Origin: Furcasterigmium furcatum
Lineage: Eukaryota > Ascomycota > Sordariomycetes > Glomerellales > Plectosphaerellaceae
Direction of reading: 5' to 3'
NCBI GenBank assembly: GCA_001599815.1
Contig: BCIA01000003.1
Span: 2,914,001-2,978,000, forward strand
Length of the DNA stretch: 64,000 nt
A program made the position numbers and the translations under genes. Positions 1 through 11,618 of the stretch are shown in pieces (positions within the stretch are counted from its first letter, which is position 1; each line of letters begins with the position of its first letter). Below the pieces are notes generated by a model, which had not been told where the DNA came from, did not search any database, and was given only the letters and a program-made list of their open reading frames with translations.

Positions 1-284
1 TCCAGCTCGGACCCGGGGCGGAGGCTGAGAATAGAAACTTGGGACCAGAATAGCGACTCTGAAAGGGGAAAGATGATCATATCAGGAGCATTTATCTATC
101 TGGGTCTTTGATCGTGCCCCGTGCTCAAGGGTTAGGCCGGTCGCAGACCTTGTTCTCACGTCAACCACAATCACGCATACGGGGAGCTTGTATCCCACAA
201 CGTTCTTGCGACAAGACATGGCGAGACTTGAATTCCAAGTCATGAATCGCATTTTATATGCTCTAAGGTCTAAGATGCTTCCGT
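1..284. other. Left-edge noncoding stretch
   Basis: No convincing coding sequence was seen here. It lies just beyond the stop codon of the minus-strand AlaX gene, so part of it is probably that gene's 3' UTR. Confidence 0.4.
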
Positions 285-1097
285 CTAACTCACAGCGTAA
301 CTGACCTTGGACTGCCCCTTACTCCTCGAGATCTTCCTCACCTTCGTCTCGCCGCACAGGTCCGTCGTGTCCACGTGCGTCCCTCCACACGGATAGACTT
401 CCGCGCCGACGATATTAACAACCCTGAACTTCTCCCCGGGCGGCGCCAGGCTCCGGTCGGGGATGAGCCTCTCCATCCCCCGCGCGCGGAAGTCCTCCTC
501 GTCCCACCACTCGATCTCCACGGGCATCTTCGCCGCGATGTACGCGTCGACCTTCTCCTGAATCGGGCCCTTCCACTTGCCATCAATGACGCCCTGGAAC
601 TCGCAGGACGCCGAGTCGGGGAAGTGCGACGCCTTGAGCTCGTCGAAGCCCTCGACCTCGTTCTCGAGGAGGTGCCGCACCACGGAGCCGAGCACGTGCC
701 CCGCCGTGTGCAGCCGGGAGTAGAGGATGCGCTTCTCGACGTCGAGGGACTGTGTGATGGTTTCCTCGGGCGCGAAGGTGCCGCCCGGGGAGGCGAAGCG
801 GCCGAGGTGCAGGACCTGGCCATCGGCGAGGGCGTCCATGCGGACGGACTTGACGGTGAAGGAGGCACCGGCGGAGCTCGTCATGGTCCCTTCGTCTGAG
901 GGCTGGCCGCCGCCCTGGGGGTGGAAGATTGTCTCCTTCGTCACGACGACATGGTCCTCCGGCTCGGCTTGCTTGAAGAGCTGGCGGTTGGGTTCTTCCA
1001 GCTCGGTGAAGGCGCGGATGGCCGTGACGATTGTCTGGTGGGTGTAGAGCTTGGCATTGTGGTGGAAGGCCAGTATTGTTCGGGCTGGCGTTGCCAT
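285..1097 (-). CDS. AlaX-type alanyl-tRNA editing protein
   Basis: This is a single-exon gene of 270 aa. It is a free-standing homologue of the alanyl-tRNA synthetase editing domain, a family that deacylates mischarged tRNA(Ala), mainly Ser-tRNA(Ala), in trans. The sequence shows the N-terminal family motif HPQGGGQPSDEG (about residue 60), the zinc-binding HTAGH (about residue 130) and the second zinc motif CGGTH (about residue 240), in the expected order. There is no aminoacylation domain, so it is not a synthetase. The start at 1097 gives the full N-terminal beta-domain. No targeting signal is obvious, so the cytosol is likely (inference). Family assignment is firm; substrate preference is not shown by the sequence. 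Confidence 0.9.
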   Translation of the reverse strand: MATPARTILAFHHNAKLYTHQTIVTAIRAFTELEEPNRQLFKQAEPEDHVVVTKETIFHPQGGGQPSDEGTMTSSAGASFTVKSVRMDALADGQVLHLGRFASPGGTFAPEETITQSLDVEKRILYSRLHTAGHVLGSVVRHLLENEVEGFDELKASHFPDSASCEFQGVIDGKWKGPIQEKVDAYIAAKMPVEIEWWDEEDFRARGMERLIPDRSLAPPGEKFRVVNIVGAEVYPCGGTHVDTTDLCGETKVRKISRSKGQSKVSYAVS

Positions 1098-2570
1098 GAT
1101 GGCGGATATGATGAGGAGGTTGTCCCGGAATGAGACGGTGCGGCGTTGAGGTGAGATTTATGAGATTGGAGTGAGTGAGTCGAGGCGCCCTTTCATTGAC
1201 AATCGAAGCTGGTGGAAAGCGGTGGATCCGGGTGAGCGAGCGCACCCAGTGTGAAGAACCCAGGTCACGTGAGCCCGTGTTCTGGTTTGCCGACCCATTT
1301 CATGAAGGTATGAGACGTGATGTCCATGATGATCAAAAATATGAAGATGCGGTGTTTGGTGTTGTGAGATCATTTTCGATTTACTCATGTTGACCTGAGT
1401 GCCATGAATCGGGTGGTGGCATTTTGAGTTGCGATGGGCTGTGAAGCCGCCTCGCGTCCTCATGACCCTGACACCATGACAGAGTCAGTTTGCCGAAAGC
1501 CGGCCTTGGCAGAGCGAGCGGGATGAATCAGGAACTCTCCAATTGTTTTGGGAAAGTCCTGACCATCTCAGCCGAGCTGATCTCTGATGTTCCAGTGTGC
1601 AGTCTCGAGGTCGCGTCGCGGGGTCTAGGCCCTTCGCCGTCAACGCCTCAGCTCCCTGCATGCATGGAAGCCCGACAGTGAGCTTCCTCAACCGGAGTCC
1701 TGCGCGATGATGGGTGTTTCGATTCTGCTCCGTTGAGTGAGCGTGTGTTGAATGGACAGAGCCAAACTGATAAGGTCGCATTTCCAGATACTTGGACCGA
1801 ACAGCCACAAGTTCGGGTTCGGAGCCCTGAATCGATGACTGTCATGAAGAAAGGAGCAAGAGAACTTGAAATCAAACACGCACAAGATATTTGAAGGGAA
1901 TTCCAGCCCAGACAACCCACTCAATCAACTGCGATTTGGCAGTGTCGTGAACACGGTCGAAGGTTGTCAGGAGGTGGACTTCGGACCAAGTCCTCCTTCA
2001 ACACCAGAACCCCTAATCTCTAACATCACGGCTTTCGAGCTTCCTAAACCACCATGGATGCATCCCTCCCGTCCACACCTCTGTCTCTCTCCCCAAATGA
2101 CGCGCTTCATGCACACAATGGCGGGGTGGCATCGGCACCAGGTCCAACAGCCGATACCAACCCGCATCGGGCAGCTCGATAGCGGCATCGACACGGCTAT
2201 CGCCTTGGCCGGGCGATCCTCCTGCCCCATTCTCCCTCGACGCCCGACAACCGTCACACCGCACACCTTCGCGCGCTGTCTCAGATGGCCCGGCCCTCGT
2301 GGGGGATGATGGCGTGCAACGGCGCCCCAGGTCTCTTTAGGAAGCTCCCTGGGCATGCGCCGACCATCGTGGGGACTCTGGGAGCCCGTCCAGCAGCCCT
2401 CGACTCGCAGAGGGGCACTGGGGGATGATCGTCGCTTGACCGCCGTGTTGATGAGGGAGATAAATAGGAGGGTGGAAGCCTGTCCGCTGATCATGATCGT
2501 CTGCTGATCTCTGGTTCTTGCAGTTCTGTAGCAAACCATCCCGACTTTATCCAGACCTCTCCTCTTCGCC
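1098..2570. other. Intergenic region, divergent promoters
   Basis: This 1.47 kb stretch separates the AlaX gene (-) from the aminopeptidase gene (+). Only short overlapping ORFs of non-protein-like composition occur in it. It probably holds the promoters of both genes. Apart from the palindrome at 1265-1272, nothing recognisable was seen. Confidence 0.5.
1265..1272. promoter_or_regulatory. TCACGTGA E-box palindrome
   Basis: This is a perfect 8-bp palindrome with a CACGTG core, 168 bp upstream of the AlaX start codon. CACGTG is the general binding core of fungal bHLH factors (Cbf1, Pho4 and SREBP-like classes). A single site can occur by chance, so function is inferred only. Confidence 0.3.
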
Positions 2571-3908
2571 ATGCATCTCAAGGCCGCCCTCGCCATCTTG
2601 GCAGCTACCTGCCACCTCGTTGCTGCCAACGAGACACCTGAGGACATCCAGGTGAACAAGAGGCTGCGTCTGATCAAGACCTCCGAGGAGGATCCCGGAC
2701 GTTGGGTCACCGAGGAGGAGAAGGATGAGCTCGTCACGGCATCTAAGCGCACCGCTTTCATCGACATCACGGACATTGAAGTGAGTGCCCTCCGTATGCC
2801 AGCAACGAGCATAGCATCACTAACACATTCATAGGATGAGGAGATTCTCTCCGTCCTGTCCACCGCACCCGAGGACGAGTCGTCCCTCCAGGCCCGTCAG
2901 GTCCGGTATCCCACGACTCTGACCCACGTCGCCGAGGCCAACACGCTCATCAACGGCGTGACCAACTCCGGCCCCCAGAGCTGGCTGCAGACCCTGACCA
3001 AGTGAGTTTTCCTGCCCGCGAAACACAAGACCGCGCGCTCATCGCCACAGCTACAACAACCGCCACTACCGCTCGACCACCGGCACCCAGTCGGCCACCT
3101 GGCTCTTCAACACCGTGACCTCCGTCGCCGGCGCCAACCCGGCCATTACCGTCCGCCGCTTCACCCACTCCTTCAACCAGCCCTCCGTCATCGCCCGCAT
3201 CCCCGGCCGCAGCGCCAACCTCGTCATCGTCGGCGCCCACTTCGACTCCACCGCCGGCTCCACGACCGCCCGCTCCCCCGGCGCCGACGACAACGGCAGC
3301 GGCACCGTCAACGTCCTCGAGGCCCTCCGCGTCCTCGCCAACGCCCGCTTCCAGCCCCAGAACACCCTCGAGTTCCACTTCTACGGCGGCGAGGAGGGCG
3401 GCCTGCTCGGCTCCGCCGACATCTTCCGCAACTACCGCTCCGCCGGCGCCAACGTCCTCGCGTTCCTCAACCAGGACATGACTGGCTACTCCCCCGGCGG
3501 GCGCGCCGTCGTCTACCAGGACTACGTCGACGCCAGCCTCACGGCGTACGTCACGCTCGTCGCGCGCCAGTTCACGGGCACGGCCCCCGCCACCTCGCGC
3601 TGCGGCTACGGCTGCTCCGACCACGCGAGCGCCCGGTCCGCCGGTTTCCGTATGTTGTCCCCAACGTGGCGCGAATCCTGGTACCCCATGCTGACGATTT
3701 TGAATAGCTGCTGCGTTCGTCTCCTCCGAGCCCTTCGCCTCTTCGAACCCCAACATCCACACCTCTCGTGATGTAAGTCGTCGTCCCCTCGTTCCGTGCC
3801 GCGACCATTCCTGACAAATGGCAGGCGTACTCCACCATCAACTGGACCTCTGTTCTCCGTCACTCGAGGTTCACCGTCGGTTTCCTCGTCGAGGCCTCCT
3901 ACCTGTAG
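2571..3908 (+). CDS. Secreted M28 leucine aminopeptidase (LAP1-like)
   Basis: This gene has five exons: 2571-2780, 2835-3001, 3051-3649, 3708-3772 and 3825-3908. They join in frame to 374 aa, the usual size of fungal LAP1. Residues 1-19 form a signal peptide and are followed by a propeptide-like segment to about residue 85. The co-catalytic zinc site of family M28 is visible in order: GAHFDS, PGADDNGSG, the catalytic-Glu motif EEGG, NQDMTGY, and a late His in NIHTSRD after the CSDHAS-like segment. The expected role is removal of N-terminal residues from peptides outside the cell during nutrition or invasion. Splice sites are canonical GT-AG. The nearest family is vacuolar/secreted LAP rather than carboxypeptidase; I am confident of the class. 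Confidence 0.92.
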
Positions 3909-4108
3909 GTCTGGAAATCTAGCAGCAGACATGCACCGGTAGCGAATTGGGATTGAAGTGAGCACAGGAAGGAGCATCGAGTTCGAGGACAGCCGCGTTG
4001 TTGAAGCAATGTCTGATATCGAAAAATACTAAGCCAATGTTGATGAAAATGCCCGCTGTGCCAAAAGTACGAAAGATTGCAAGTGCGCTTGCCATAAAAT
4101 CAGGGCTG

Positions 4109-5782
4109 CTACGGCAAAACATTCGCCCATTGGTCATGCTCATGGCCGACCAGGTCGGAAGGGACAGCAAAAGTGATGGTTCTACCCAGGTGCCGGAAGG
4201 CACGGGTGTACGTCTCCTTGAACTGTCGCACCTCGAACGAGTTCCCCAAATCACTGGCAAATAATGGCGATGTAAGCTTGATGTCGGAAAGCTTGAAGTT
4301 CCGTTCGGCGCACCCGCCTCGGAGACTTCTGAGCACCCTGTCAAAGTACTCCAGTGGCGTGGCGCCGCCGGGAAACTCGGGGTGGTAGAATGGCTGGTAG
4401 GGTGCATCACGGGAGACCACCGGGCCCCAAACGTCGACGAGGTGGAACGATTCGAGGCTCGGGGGTAGCATGTAGTCCAGCTCGAAGGCAGTCTCTGGAT
4501 GGTCCCTGCTGAAGAGCCATATGGCCTCTGTGGCGAAATGTTGGAGATTGTGCAAATGTCCGACAACACCGGCCAAAACCGGCGTGCCGGAGTGGTCAAG
4601 ATGTCCAAGGAACGTGGTCGGTGCGTCGTCTCTGCACGAAGACATCCATTCGAGGCGCCGGAGAGTCGGCGCCAGCTTGACGAGTGCGCGGCAAGCCACA
4701 TCAATGCCGATGGAAATGGTTCCATTGCTCAGGAAGAAATGCGTAAGGTGCAGGCTCTCCAGATTGGGCAGACTCCATACAAGGCTTTCCAACAGCAGCG
4801 ACATCTGCATTCCATGCAGGAGCGTGAAGTGTCTGATGTTCTCGGCAACGAACGTCTCGGAGACGAGTAGGCTCTGGTTTGTGAGAACCCCCCAATGGGG
4901 AATCCCCCGCAGTTCAAATCTTCGGATTCTTTTCGATGTACCGAGGAGGAAACGGAGAGTGCCCATAGTCATCTCGGCGAGCCCGAGGCTGCCGACCGAG
5001 GTAGGATCAAGGGTGACGCTCTCGACATGCTGGAGGAACCGGTCCGTCTTGACAACCGACCAGTTGGTGAAAGGCCCCGGTCGAATCTCGGGCTCATGGA
5101 GATTATCGATTACTGGCCAGTGTTCAGAGGCCCAGCCGTGGCCCCGAGGGTCGAGCAGACGCTCCAGGCACTGGTGTTCTGGGAAAATATTTCCGTCGCC
5201 CCGGGGGGAGACCCGACGAAACGAAGACATTGCCAAGTACAGTTGCCTGACATTCGAGATCATCCCCAGCACTGCTCCGAGGAGACTCCAGGACACGAGG
5301 CGGTCAGGGCCTGTCAGGAGGTAAAGGCGGTAGAGGAGGATGTCGTCTTGGGTGACCGGCCAGACTGCCGCCACCGCCGTCCAGCAGTCTCGGGCAGATT
5401 GCTCGAGATGGGGAAGAACATGATAGAGTGTTTCCGGATCTGACCAGTATACTCCCACGTCAATGGACAGCTGGCATGCCCAGAAAAAGGAGCGGACGAG
5501 GCTCCTGAGCCGGGGAGTCGTTGCGAGAGTGCGAAAGAGGAGGAGAAGCTCGAGATGATCCTTGATGAGAACGACACGGTAGAGGTAGGCCTGAGATATG
5601 CCATGGAGCTTCCGACACACACGAGTCATCCGCCCGAGACAGCTGCGCGAACGAAGAAAGTCCGAGTTGATGATGATCTCCCTCCATCCCCTCGTGGTGT
5701 GTGTTGTGGCCGGGCCCCTGGGCACCAACTTCTCGAAGACTGCGTGGAGCAACTCTGGAGGTAAGTCGGTGAGTAGCGGCAT
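4109..5782 (-). CDS. F-box domain protein
   Basis: This single-exon gene gives 557 aa from the ATG at 5782. The frame is open to an upstream ATG at 5878 (589 aa), but that ATG has a weak context and the F-box normally begins right at the N-terminus. The first about 45 residues from 5782 read as an F-box (MPLLTDLPPELLHAVFEKLV start). The rest is leucine-rich without a regular repeat I can name. F-box proteins recruit substrates to SCF ubiquitin ligases through Skp1. Filamentous fungi have many such divergent F-box proteins, mostly of unknown target, and nothing here identifies one. It is divergent from atm1. Confidence 0.75.
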   Translation of the reverse strand: MPLLTDLPPELLHAVFEKLVPRGPATTHTTRGWREIIINSDFLRSRSCLGRMTRVCRKLHGISQAYLYRVVLIKDHLELLLLFRTLATTPRLRSLVRSFFWACQLSIDVGVYWSDPETLYHVLPHLEQSARDCWTAVAAVWPVTQDDILLYRLYLLTGPDRLVSWSLLGAVLGMISNVRQLYLAMSSFRRVSPRGDGNIFPEHQCLERLLDPRGHGWASEHWPVIDNLHEPEIRPGPFTNWSVVKTDRFLQHVESVTLDPTSVGSLGLAEMTMGTLRFLLGTSKRIRRFELRGIPHWGVLTNQSLLVSETFVAENIRHFTLLHGMQMSLLLESLVWSLPNLESLHLTHFFLSNGTISIGIDVACRALVKLAPTLRRLEWMSSCRDDAPTTFLGHLDHSGTPVLAGVVGHLHNLQHFATEAIWLFSRDHPETAFELDYMLPPSLESFHLVDVWGPVVSRDAPYQPFYHPEFPGGATPLEYFDRVLRSLRGGCAERNFKLSDIKLTSPLFASDLGNSFEVRQFKETYTRAFRHLGRTITFAVPSDLVGHEHDQWANVLP

Positions 5783-6392
5783 GGCTAGCGCTTTAAAGAG
5801 CCAGGCTCTAGTTAGTGTGTCGTTGTCGGCCAGGCCAGGGCCATGCAGCCGCGAGCCTTGCGCCTGGGCTGAGGCCATTCATGAAGTTCCATGTCACCAA
5901 CACGCGGAAGTCCCATGTTGGGAGTCGCATCCCTACTATCAGCTAGTAACACGATGCCGCGTGGTGTCCCAGCACACAATGTTAGGCCTCCACTAACACG
6001 GAGGGAGCCTGCATGAGCTGCCTTATCGATAAGCCAGACCAGTGCGCCACAGTCGCCATTGGCCAATGCTGCACGGCGCGCGGGTGGCTCGGGGCCGAGG
6101 CTAGCCAATTGCATCATCCCCGAGCCGAAGCTCGACAGTAATCAACCTCTTGACGAAACATTGCGACACTTTCTTCCAACACAAGCCTGCCCAACTCTGC
6201 CTCCAGCCAGCATCTCTACTCGACTTTCCTTCTGAATCTTGTGAACCTACGCATTGGTGTAGACACGCTGTCCACTGCACCCTCGGGCACCCGCTGCCCC
6301 TCCTTGTCCAGCATCACCAACCCCGCCATCCGGGTTCGTCATCGCAGTTTCGAGCGCTGCATGATGCGAGCTCCCACACACTCGAATCGATC
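5783..6392. other. Divergent promoter between F-box gene and atm1
   Basis: This stretch holds the shared 5' regions of two divergent genes. The atm1 frame stays open back to an ATG at 6150, but the 81 residues so encoded look like untranslated sequence rather than a mitochondrial presequence. No specific site was recognised. Confidence 0.45.
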
Positions 6393-8559
6393 ATGATACC
6401 CCGTGTCTTCTGCTCCTCTGCGAGAGTGACGTCTCACCCAGCTTTGGCCCGCCAAATACGCTCGCCATGGCTCCCTCAAACCCTCTCGTCGACGCCCCTC
6501 CGCGTCTTCCAGACCAGCGCAGCCTTGCGCCGTGAACAGCCTAAGGCCCCCGCAGTCTCACCGACAACCATCCCCCCGACGGCGCCCAAGTCTCCGAAAA
6601 CCGCTGCCGCCGACCCATTGGCTAGCCCCGAAAAGTCGACCCAAGAACAGCGCAAGGCCGACTGGGCCATCATGAAGGAGATGTCCAGATATCTCTGGCC
6701 TAAGGACAACCTAAGCACAAAGGTCCGCGTCGGCCTCGCCGTCGGCCTCCTCGTCGGCGCCAAGATCCTTAACGTCCAGGTGCCGTTCTACTTCAAGAGC
6801 ATCGTTGATGCCATGAATGTAGACATCGGTGCCACCGGTGGCACGGCGGCCGCCATCGCGGGGAGCATGATTCTGGCCTACGGCGCGACGAGGATGGGTG
6901 CCACGGTCTTCCAAGAGTTGCGCAACGCCATTTTCGCATCCGTGGCGCAAAAGGCGATTCGGAATGTCGCCCGAAACGTCTTCGATCATCTGCTCCGGCT
7001 GGACTTGAGCTTCCATCTGTCCAAGCAGACCGGCGGCTTGACGAGGGCTATTGACCGCGGTACCAAGGGCATCAGCTTCCTGTTGACCAGCATGGTATTC
7101 CACGTGCTGCCCACGGCGCTCGAGATCTCCATGGTCTGCGGCATCCTGACCTGGCAGTATGGCGCGAAGTTCGCCGCCATCACGACCGTGACCATGGTCG
7201 CATACACTGCTTTTACCATATGGACGACTGCCTGGCGGACGAAATTCCGTCGGCAAGCCAATGCCGCCGACAACAAGGCGTCGACGGTCGCGGTGGACTC
7301 TCTCATCAACTACGAGGCCGTCAAGTACTTCAACAATGAGAAGTTCGAGGTGTCCAGATACGATGCTTCACTGGCAGCCTACGAGAAGAGCTCGATCAAG
7401 GTCGCCACCTCCCTGGCCTTCCTCAACAGTGGGCAAAACATGATCTTCTCCTCGGCCCTGACAGCCATGATGTACCTGGCCGCCAACGGCGTTGCTGCAG
7501 GCAATCTTACCGTCGGTGACCTGGTCATGGTCAACCAGCTCGTGTTCCAGCTGTCGTTGCCCCTGAACTTCCTCGGATCGGTGTACCGTGAACTCAGGCA
7601 GTCCCTGCTCGACATGGAGACCCTCTTCAACCTGCAAAAGGTGAATGTCAGCATCAAGGACGCTCCCAACGCGAAGCCTCTGGCCCTTGCCAAGGGCGGC
7701 GAGATCAAGTTCGAGAATGTGACCTTCGGGTACCACCCCGACAGACCCATCCTGAAGAATCTCTCCTTGACGATCCCGGCCGGAAAGAAGATCGCCGTCG
7801 TTGGTCCCAGCGGCTGCGGCAAGTCGACGCTGCTGCGTCTGCTCTTCCGTTCCTATGACGCGCAGTCAGGCCGCATCCTGATCGACGACCAGGACATCAA
7901 GTCCGTCACTTTGGAGTCGCTACGAAAGTCCATCGGCGTCGTCCCACAAGACACGCCCCTGTTCAACGATACCATCGAGCACAATATCCAGTATGGTGAC
8001 ATATCCGCCCCGAAGGAGCGCGTAATCGCCGCAGCACAGAGGGCGCGCATCCATGAAATCATCGAGAAGTTCCCCGATGGCTACCAGACCAAGGTCGGCG
8101 AGCGTGGCCTGATGATTTCGGGCGGAGAGAAGCAGCGTTTGGCCGTGAGCAGGCTCCTTCTCAAGGACCCGCCATTGCTGTTCTTCGACGAGGCCACGAG
8201 CGCGCTGGACACCCATACCGAGCAGGCCCTGATGGCAAACATCAACAGCATCTTGCGGGAGAAGTCCAGGACGAGCGTGTTTGTTGCGCACAGATTGCGG
8301 ACCATCTTTGATGCCGATCTCATCATCGTGCTCAAGGAGGGCAGCGTGGCCGAAATGGGCAGCCACCGCGAGCTGGTAGACCGGGGCGGCTTGTATGCCG
8401 AGCTCTGGAGTGGTAAGTTTGTTCCCGTTCTTCTCTGTGTGTTCATGCTAACACCGCCTCGCAGCCCAGGAAACGCTGTTCAACGAGGACGGCACCGAGA
8501 TCGAGGCCGTCGAGGGTGTCATCGCGACACAAGCCAAGGAAACGCCCACGAAGCCCTGA
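6393..8559 (+). CDS. atm1: Mitochondrial ABC transporter Atm1 (iron-sulfur export)
   Basis: Two exons (6393-8412 and 8465-8559) give 704 aa. The start at 6393 is chosen because it opens a basic, Ser/Arg-rich mitochondrial presequence; the in-frame ATG at 6150 would add 81 unlikely residues. The layout is that of an ABCB half-transporter: a presequence and linker to about residue 100, six membrane helices (about 110-420), then an ATPase domain with Walker A GPSGCGKST, signature SGGEKQR, Walker B LLFFDEATSALD and an H-loop VAHR. Atm1 in the inner mitochondrial membrane exports a glutathione-linked sulfur compound needed for cytosolic Fe-S cluster assembly. The small last exon supplies the C-terminus (AQETLF onwards), as in other fungal Atm1 proteins. 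No motif is missing. Confidence 0.95.
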
Positions 8560-9978
8560 GTGCTAGAGTCGCACAGTCAATGAAATACCCGTTACGATGT
8601 ATCTATGTACATGGCTTGATGACGCTCAAGATCGTGACGTACATAATGATCCGCGGTTTACTTGTAGACTCGTTGTATTCTCAACGCGTGACATGACGAC
8701 AATCAGATCCCAGAGTGCGCTATCCAGCCAAGGCCGGCCAGAAGGAGGCAGGATATTCTCCTTGGCGAGTCATTTCGGTTGATCCTTGTCCATCTGGCTG
8801 GACCACTGCGCGATCCCTGCAAAGGAGCTGAGGTTTCCCTGGGTCTGGTGCGATCTCGAACCATACGAGGTTGTATTGGCAATTGGACGGCCCAAATAGG
8901 CGATCGTCGTCGAGCTGCATTGTAGTTCATATATCACAACACAATCATGCCATCGACGCTTCGAAGTGATATATAATCTTGGCGTCGCGTGGCACTGACA
9001 GCTCACCTCTCGCTCGCGATGAACCGTCGCTGGCCCGAGTGATCGCGACTCGAGTTGGGGGGACAATGGAACTTTGGCCCCGGGTGGCGGCCGTTAGTGT
9101 TCCTCCCAGTGCGGACAGCCCCTGAGCTAAGGTGGGGTTTGCGCTAAAGAACGCGGCCGACACATGGCGATTAGGCCGGAGCGGGAAGGCGGTGTTTCTG
9201 GGCGTCTTCCCAACACCAGAGGGCTGGCTAATCAGAGCAGGTGCAGTGGAGACAACCCGCATGCTTAGCGTTGATCCAGTGTCGCATGGACACCCAGAAG
9301 GGAAAGGGCGGGAGAACTGCTGCCAGGGCCCTGGACTCGCACCATCGCTGGTTCTTCTTTCCCTGTTCTCGAGGACAAGCTGCTCGGGCGCCATTGGCCG
9401 CAGCGGATTCTTTGCTGCAGGCGGGGCAAGCAACACACCTGTATCCTGCTCTGTCGGGTGGTTCTTTCCTCCCCCTGCAGCAGCAGGGTGGTGCTGCTTG
9501 TCCTCCACAGGCTCTTCTGGTCTCCTGCATTTTGCCTTTTCTCGCCCTCCACTCCCCCTTTCCAACTGCTTTTCCCTCATCCAACCCCTCTTCGCTCCTT
9601 CAACCAACCACCGACAATACTTTGTCGCCGAATTGCCGCTGAGCATCGCATATCCTGTGCCTCGTTCTCGGCTCTTCATCCCAAGAGATCCCAAGACCCG
9701 GCGTTTTGGACTCGTTCCTCTCGTTTCCTCCGTTCACCAGCATCCACGCGACATTCGTCCCGACATACTATCCTTATCCACACCCACAGAGCCTCTTGCG
9801 CTCCTAATACTCCACGAAAACACCACGACCGATACCAACCCTGAAAGAGAACTTGCATAGAACTGTCTCTTTTGCGCCGCTTGCATCAGCATCATTCCTG
9901 CTATTCGCCATAGACCTGAGACCCAACGCTAGAGCAGTCCCAAGCACGACTACATCCTTCAAATCGCCAACCGCAAAC
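8560..9978. other. Intergenic region with long pyrimidine-rich leader
   Basis: Nothing convincingly coding was found. From about 9530 to 9978 the plus strand is rich in C and T with few G. That is typical of promoters and 5' leaders of highly expressed filamentous-fungal genes, and it leads into the small gene at 9979. Confidence 0.45.
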
Positions 9979-10362
9979 ATGTCTCCCGGATCCCTCATCG
10001 ACCGCCTTCAGGCGTCCATCCAGCAAAAGATTGAGCTCTTCCGCCTCGAGCAGCGCTACACCCGCCGCCGTCACCGCCGCTCCACCTTCCAGACCAACGC
10101 TGTCTACGTCGATGGCGAGTACGTCTACCAGACCCCCAACTCGACTGGCTCGTCCACGTCTACCTCCGAGTCCGGCTCCGGCCGCGTCGATGCTCTGCAC
10201 AACATCGAGCCTGCTGGCGTCGTCTCCTCGACGCCTGTGAAGGAGAAGAGGTTGAGCAGGCGCATCTCGTCGATTGCCAACTTCGGCAGCTCCAACAAGC
10301 AGCAAGCCGCCACCAACGAATGGAGGTCAGGCCGTGTCACCGTCTCCGAGGTGCAGCGATGA
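9979..10362 (+). CDS. Small basic protein of unknown function (127 aa)
   Basis: I do not recognise this protein. The ATG at 9979 has a good context (AAAC before ATG) and gives 127 aa. An in-frame ATG at 9853 would add 42 residues and is less likely. Residues 1-50 look helical and are very basic (RLEQRYTRRRHRR), followed by a short tyrosine-rich segment (YVDGEYVYQTP), a Ser/Thr-rich linker and a second basic stretch (KEKRLSRRIS). There is no signal peptide or membrane segment. A clear coding bias and the long pyrimidine-rich leader support a real, possibly well-expressed gene. Ser/Arg sites suggest phosphorylation (inference). Confidence 0.6.
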   Translation: MSPGSLIDRLQASIQQKIELFRLEQRYTRRRHRRSTFQTNAVYVDGEYVYQTPNSTGSSTSTSESGSGRVDALHNIEPAGVVSSTPVKEKRLSRRISSIANFGSSNKQQAATNEWRSGRVTVSEVQR

Positions 10363-11618
10363 GCACAACGAGGATTCCACGGCGTGCTACAGCATATTGT
10401 CATGATTCTCGGCTATGCTGTACTCGTCCCTCCCGTTATTCAGCCCGCCGGGCCTCGCGGCGCTAGTCCGCCGAGACCTGGCAGAGCAGCGTCAGGTACC
10501 CAGGTGCCATTTTTCCACGTACAGGGGCGCAGCGAAGCCCTTGGCGTGCAAGTCATGACTGTTATGGTCTACACGGCCACATTGTTTTGCGTTTCTACTA
10601 CAGGGTCGACATCAGACTCTTCATTCTTATGACGGCATCATGGAGTATCTTCATGCGGTCCTCTTGGGTCATTACTTGGTTTGGCAGGGGAGCTAAGAAG
10701 GTGGAAAGACGAGATCTCGCGAGACTAGCGAGCGCCGTCGCCTTCGCACGACGGCCGGCGAGTCGTCGATGAGAGCCTGGCGTGAGACACGGACTGGGCC
10801 GGGAGGCCCAGCAGTGATCCCCGACACATCACTTGTTTTCATTCGTATAATTTTGGTGGAGGAGTCAGAATCTCTGGCTGCCGGTGTTGGATTTGCCCAC
10901 GCATTGATGTCGTTGTACATAAAACGTGCCTTCGATAGACGGAGCTACTGCGCGAGTGGAATGCTGGATATGAACCTTACAGACTACCATGCCTCGGCAT
11001 GTCGCCCATCTTCGTCCATTGTCCGTCGCTCACTACCCCTCCTCCGCCTTGCCTCTGGCCTTCGCGGGGGAGAGGCGCGTCTCAGCCTGACACAGACCCT
11101 GCGAGTATGACGACGTCCTCGAATTTCGTCTCAGGTTTCCGATCCCGTGTCCTCGCGATTGGCCCCCAGCCAAGCCTGCCACTCGAGGGACACAATATCC
11201 CAGGTGGCAGACCTCGCCTGCGGCTTCTGAACTTTATGGTTCCGCGACTGGTTGTCACACAGCAATTCCGACATGCCCCGCGCGTTTTTGATGCCTCGCG
11301 GTTCGCGAGCCCTCTTCATCTTTCATCCTCAGGATGGCGTTGGACCAGTGATCTGCAACCGATCGCCCAAAATCGAGGCGCAGCGTCGCAGAATATCAGA
11401 CGGTCCAGACCGCCCTGCAGAGAAGGAAAAAAGAAGCAGCATCGGACGGTCGTGTGCCCAGCTGCCCATCCAGCCATCGTCTGAATTCCCCCGGTAGCAG
11501 AGATGGGGGGTATCGCGCATCGACGCGCGCTGGTCTTTTATTCCTCACATGTCGGGTTTCGCGCCTCTGTCTCTTCAGGCGCGGTAATAGCAATTGTGTG
11601 TTCGGGATGATGTCCATC
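10363..11618. other. Intergenic region, convergent 3' ends
   Basis: This 1.26 kb lies between the 3' ends of the small basic protein gene (+) and the copper transporter gene (-). Only short, overlapping, low-quality ORFs are present. No feature was recognised. Confidence 0.45.

Noticed and set aside
2950..3762. 270-codon minus-strand ORF antisense to the aminopeptidase
   Set aside because: It is a Gly/Ala/Val/Arg-rich shadow caused by GC-rich third positions of the real gene.
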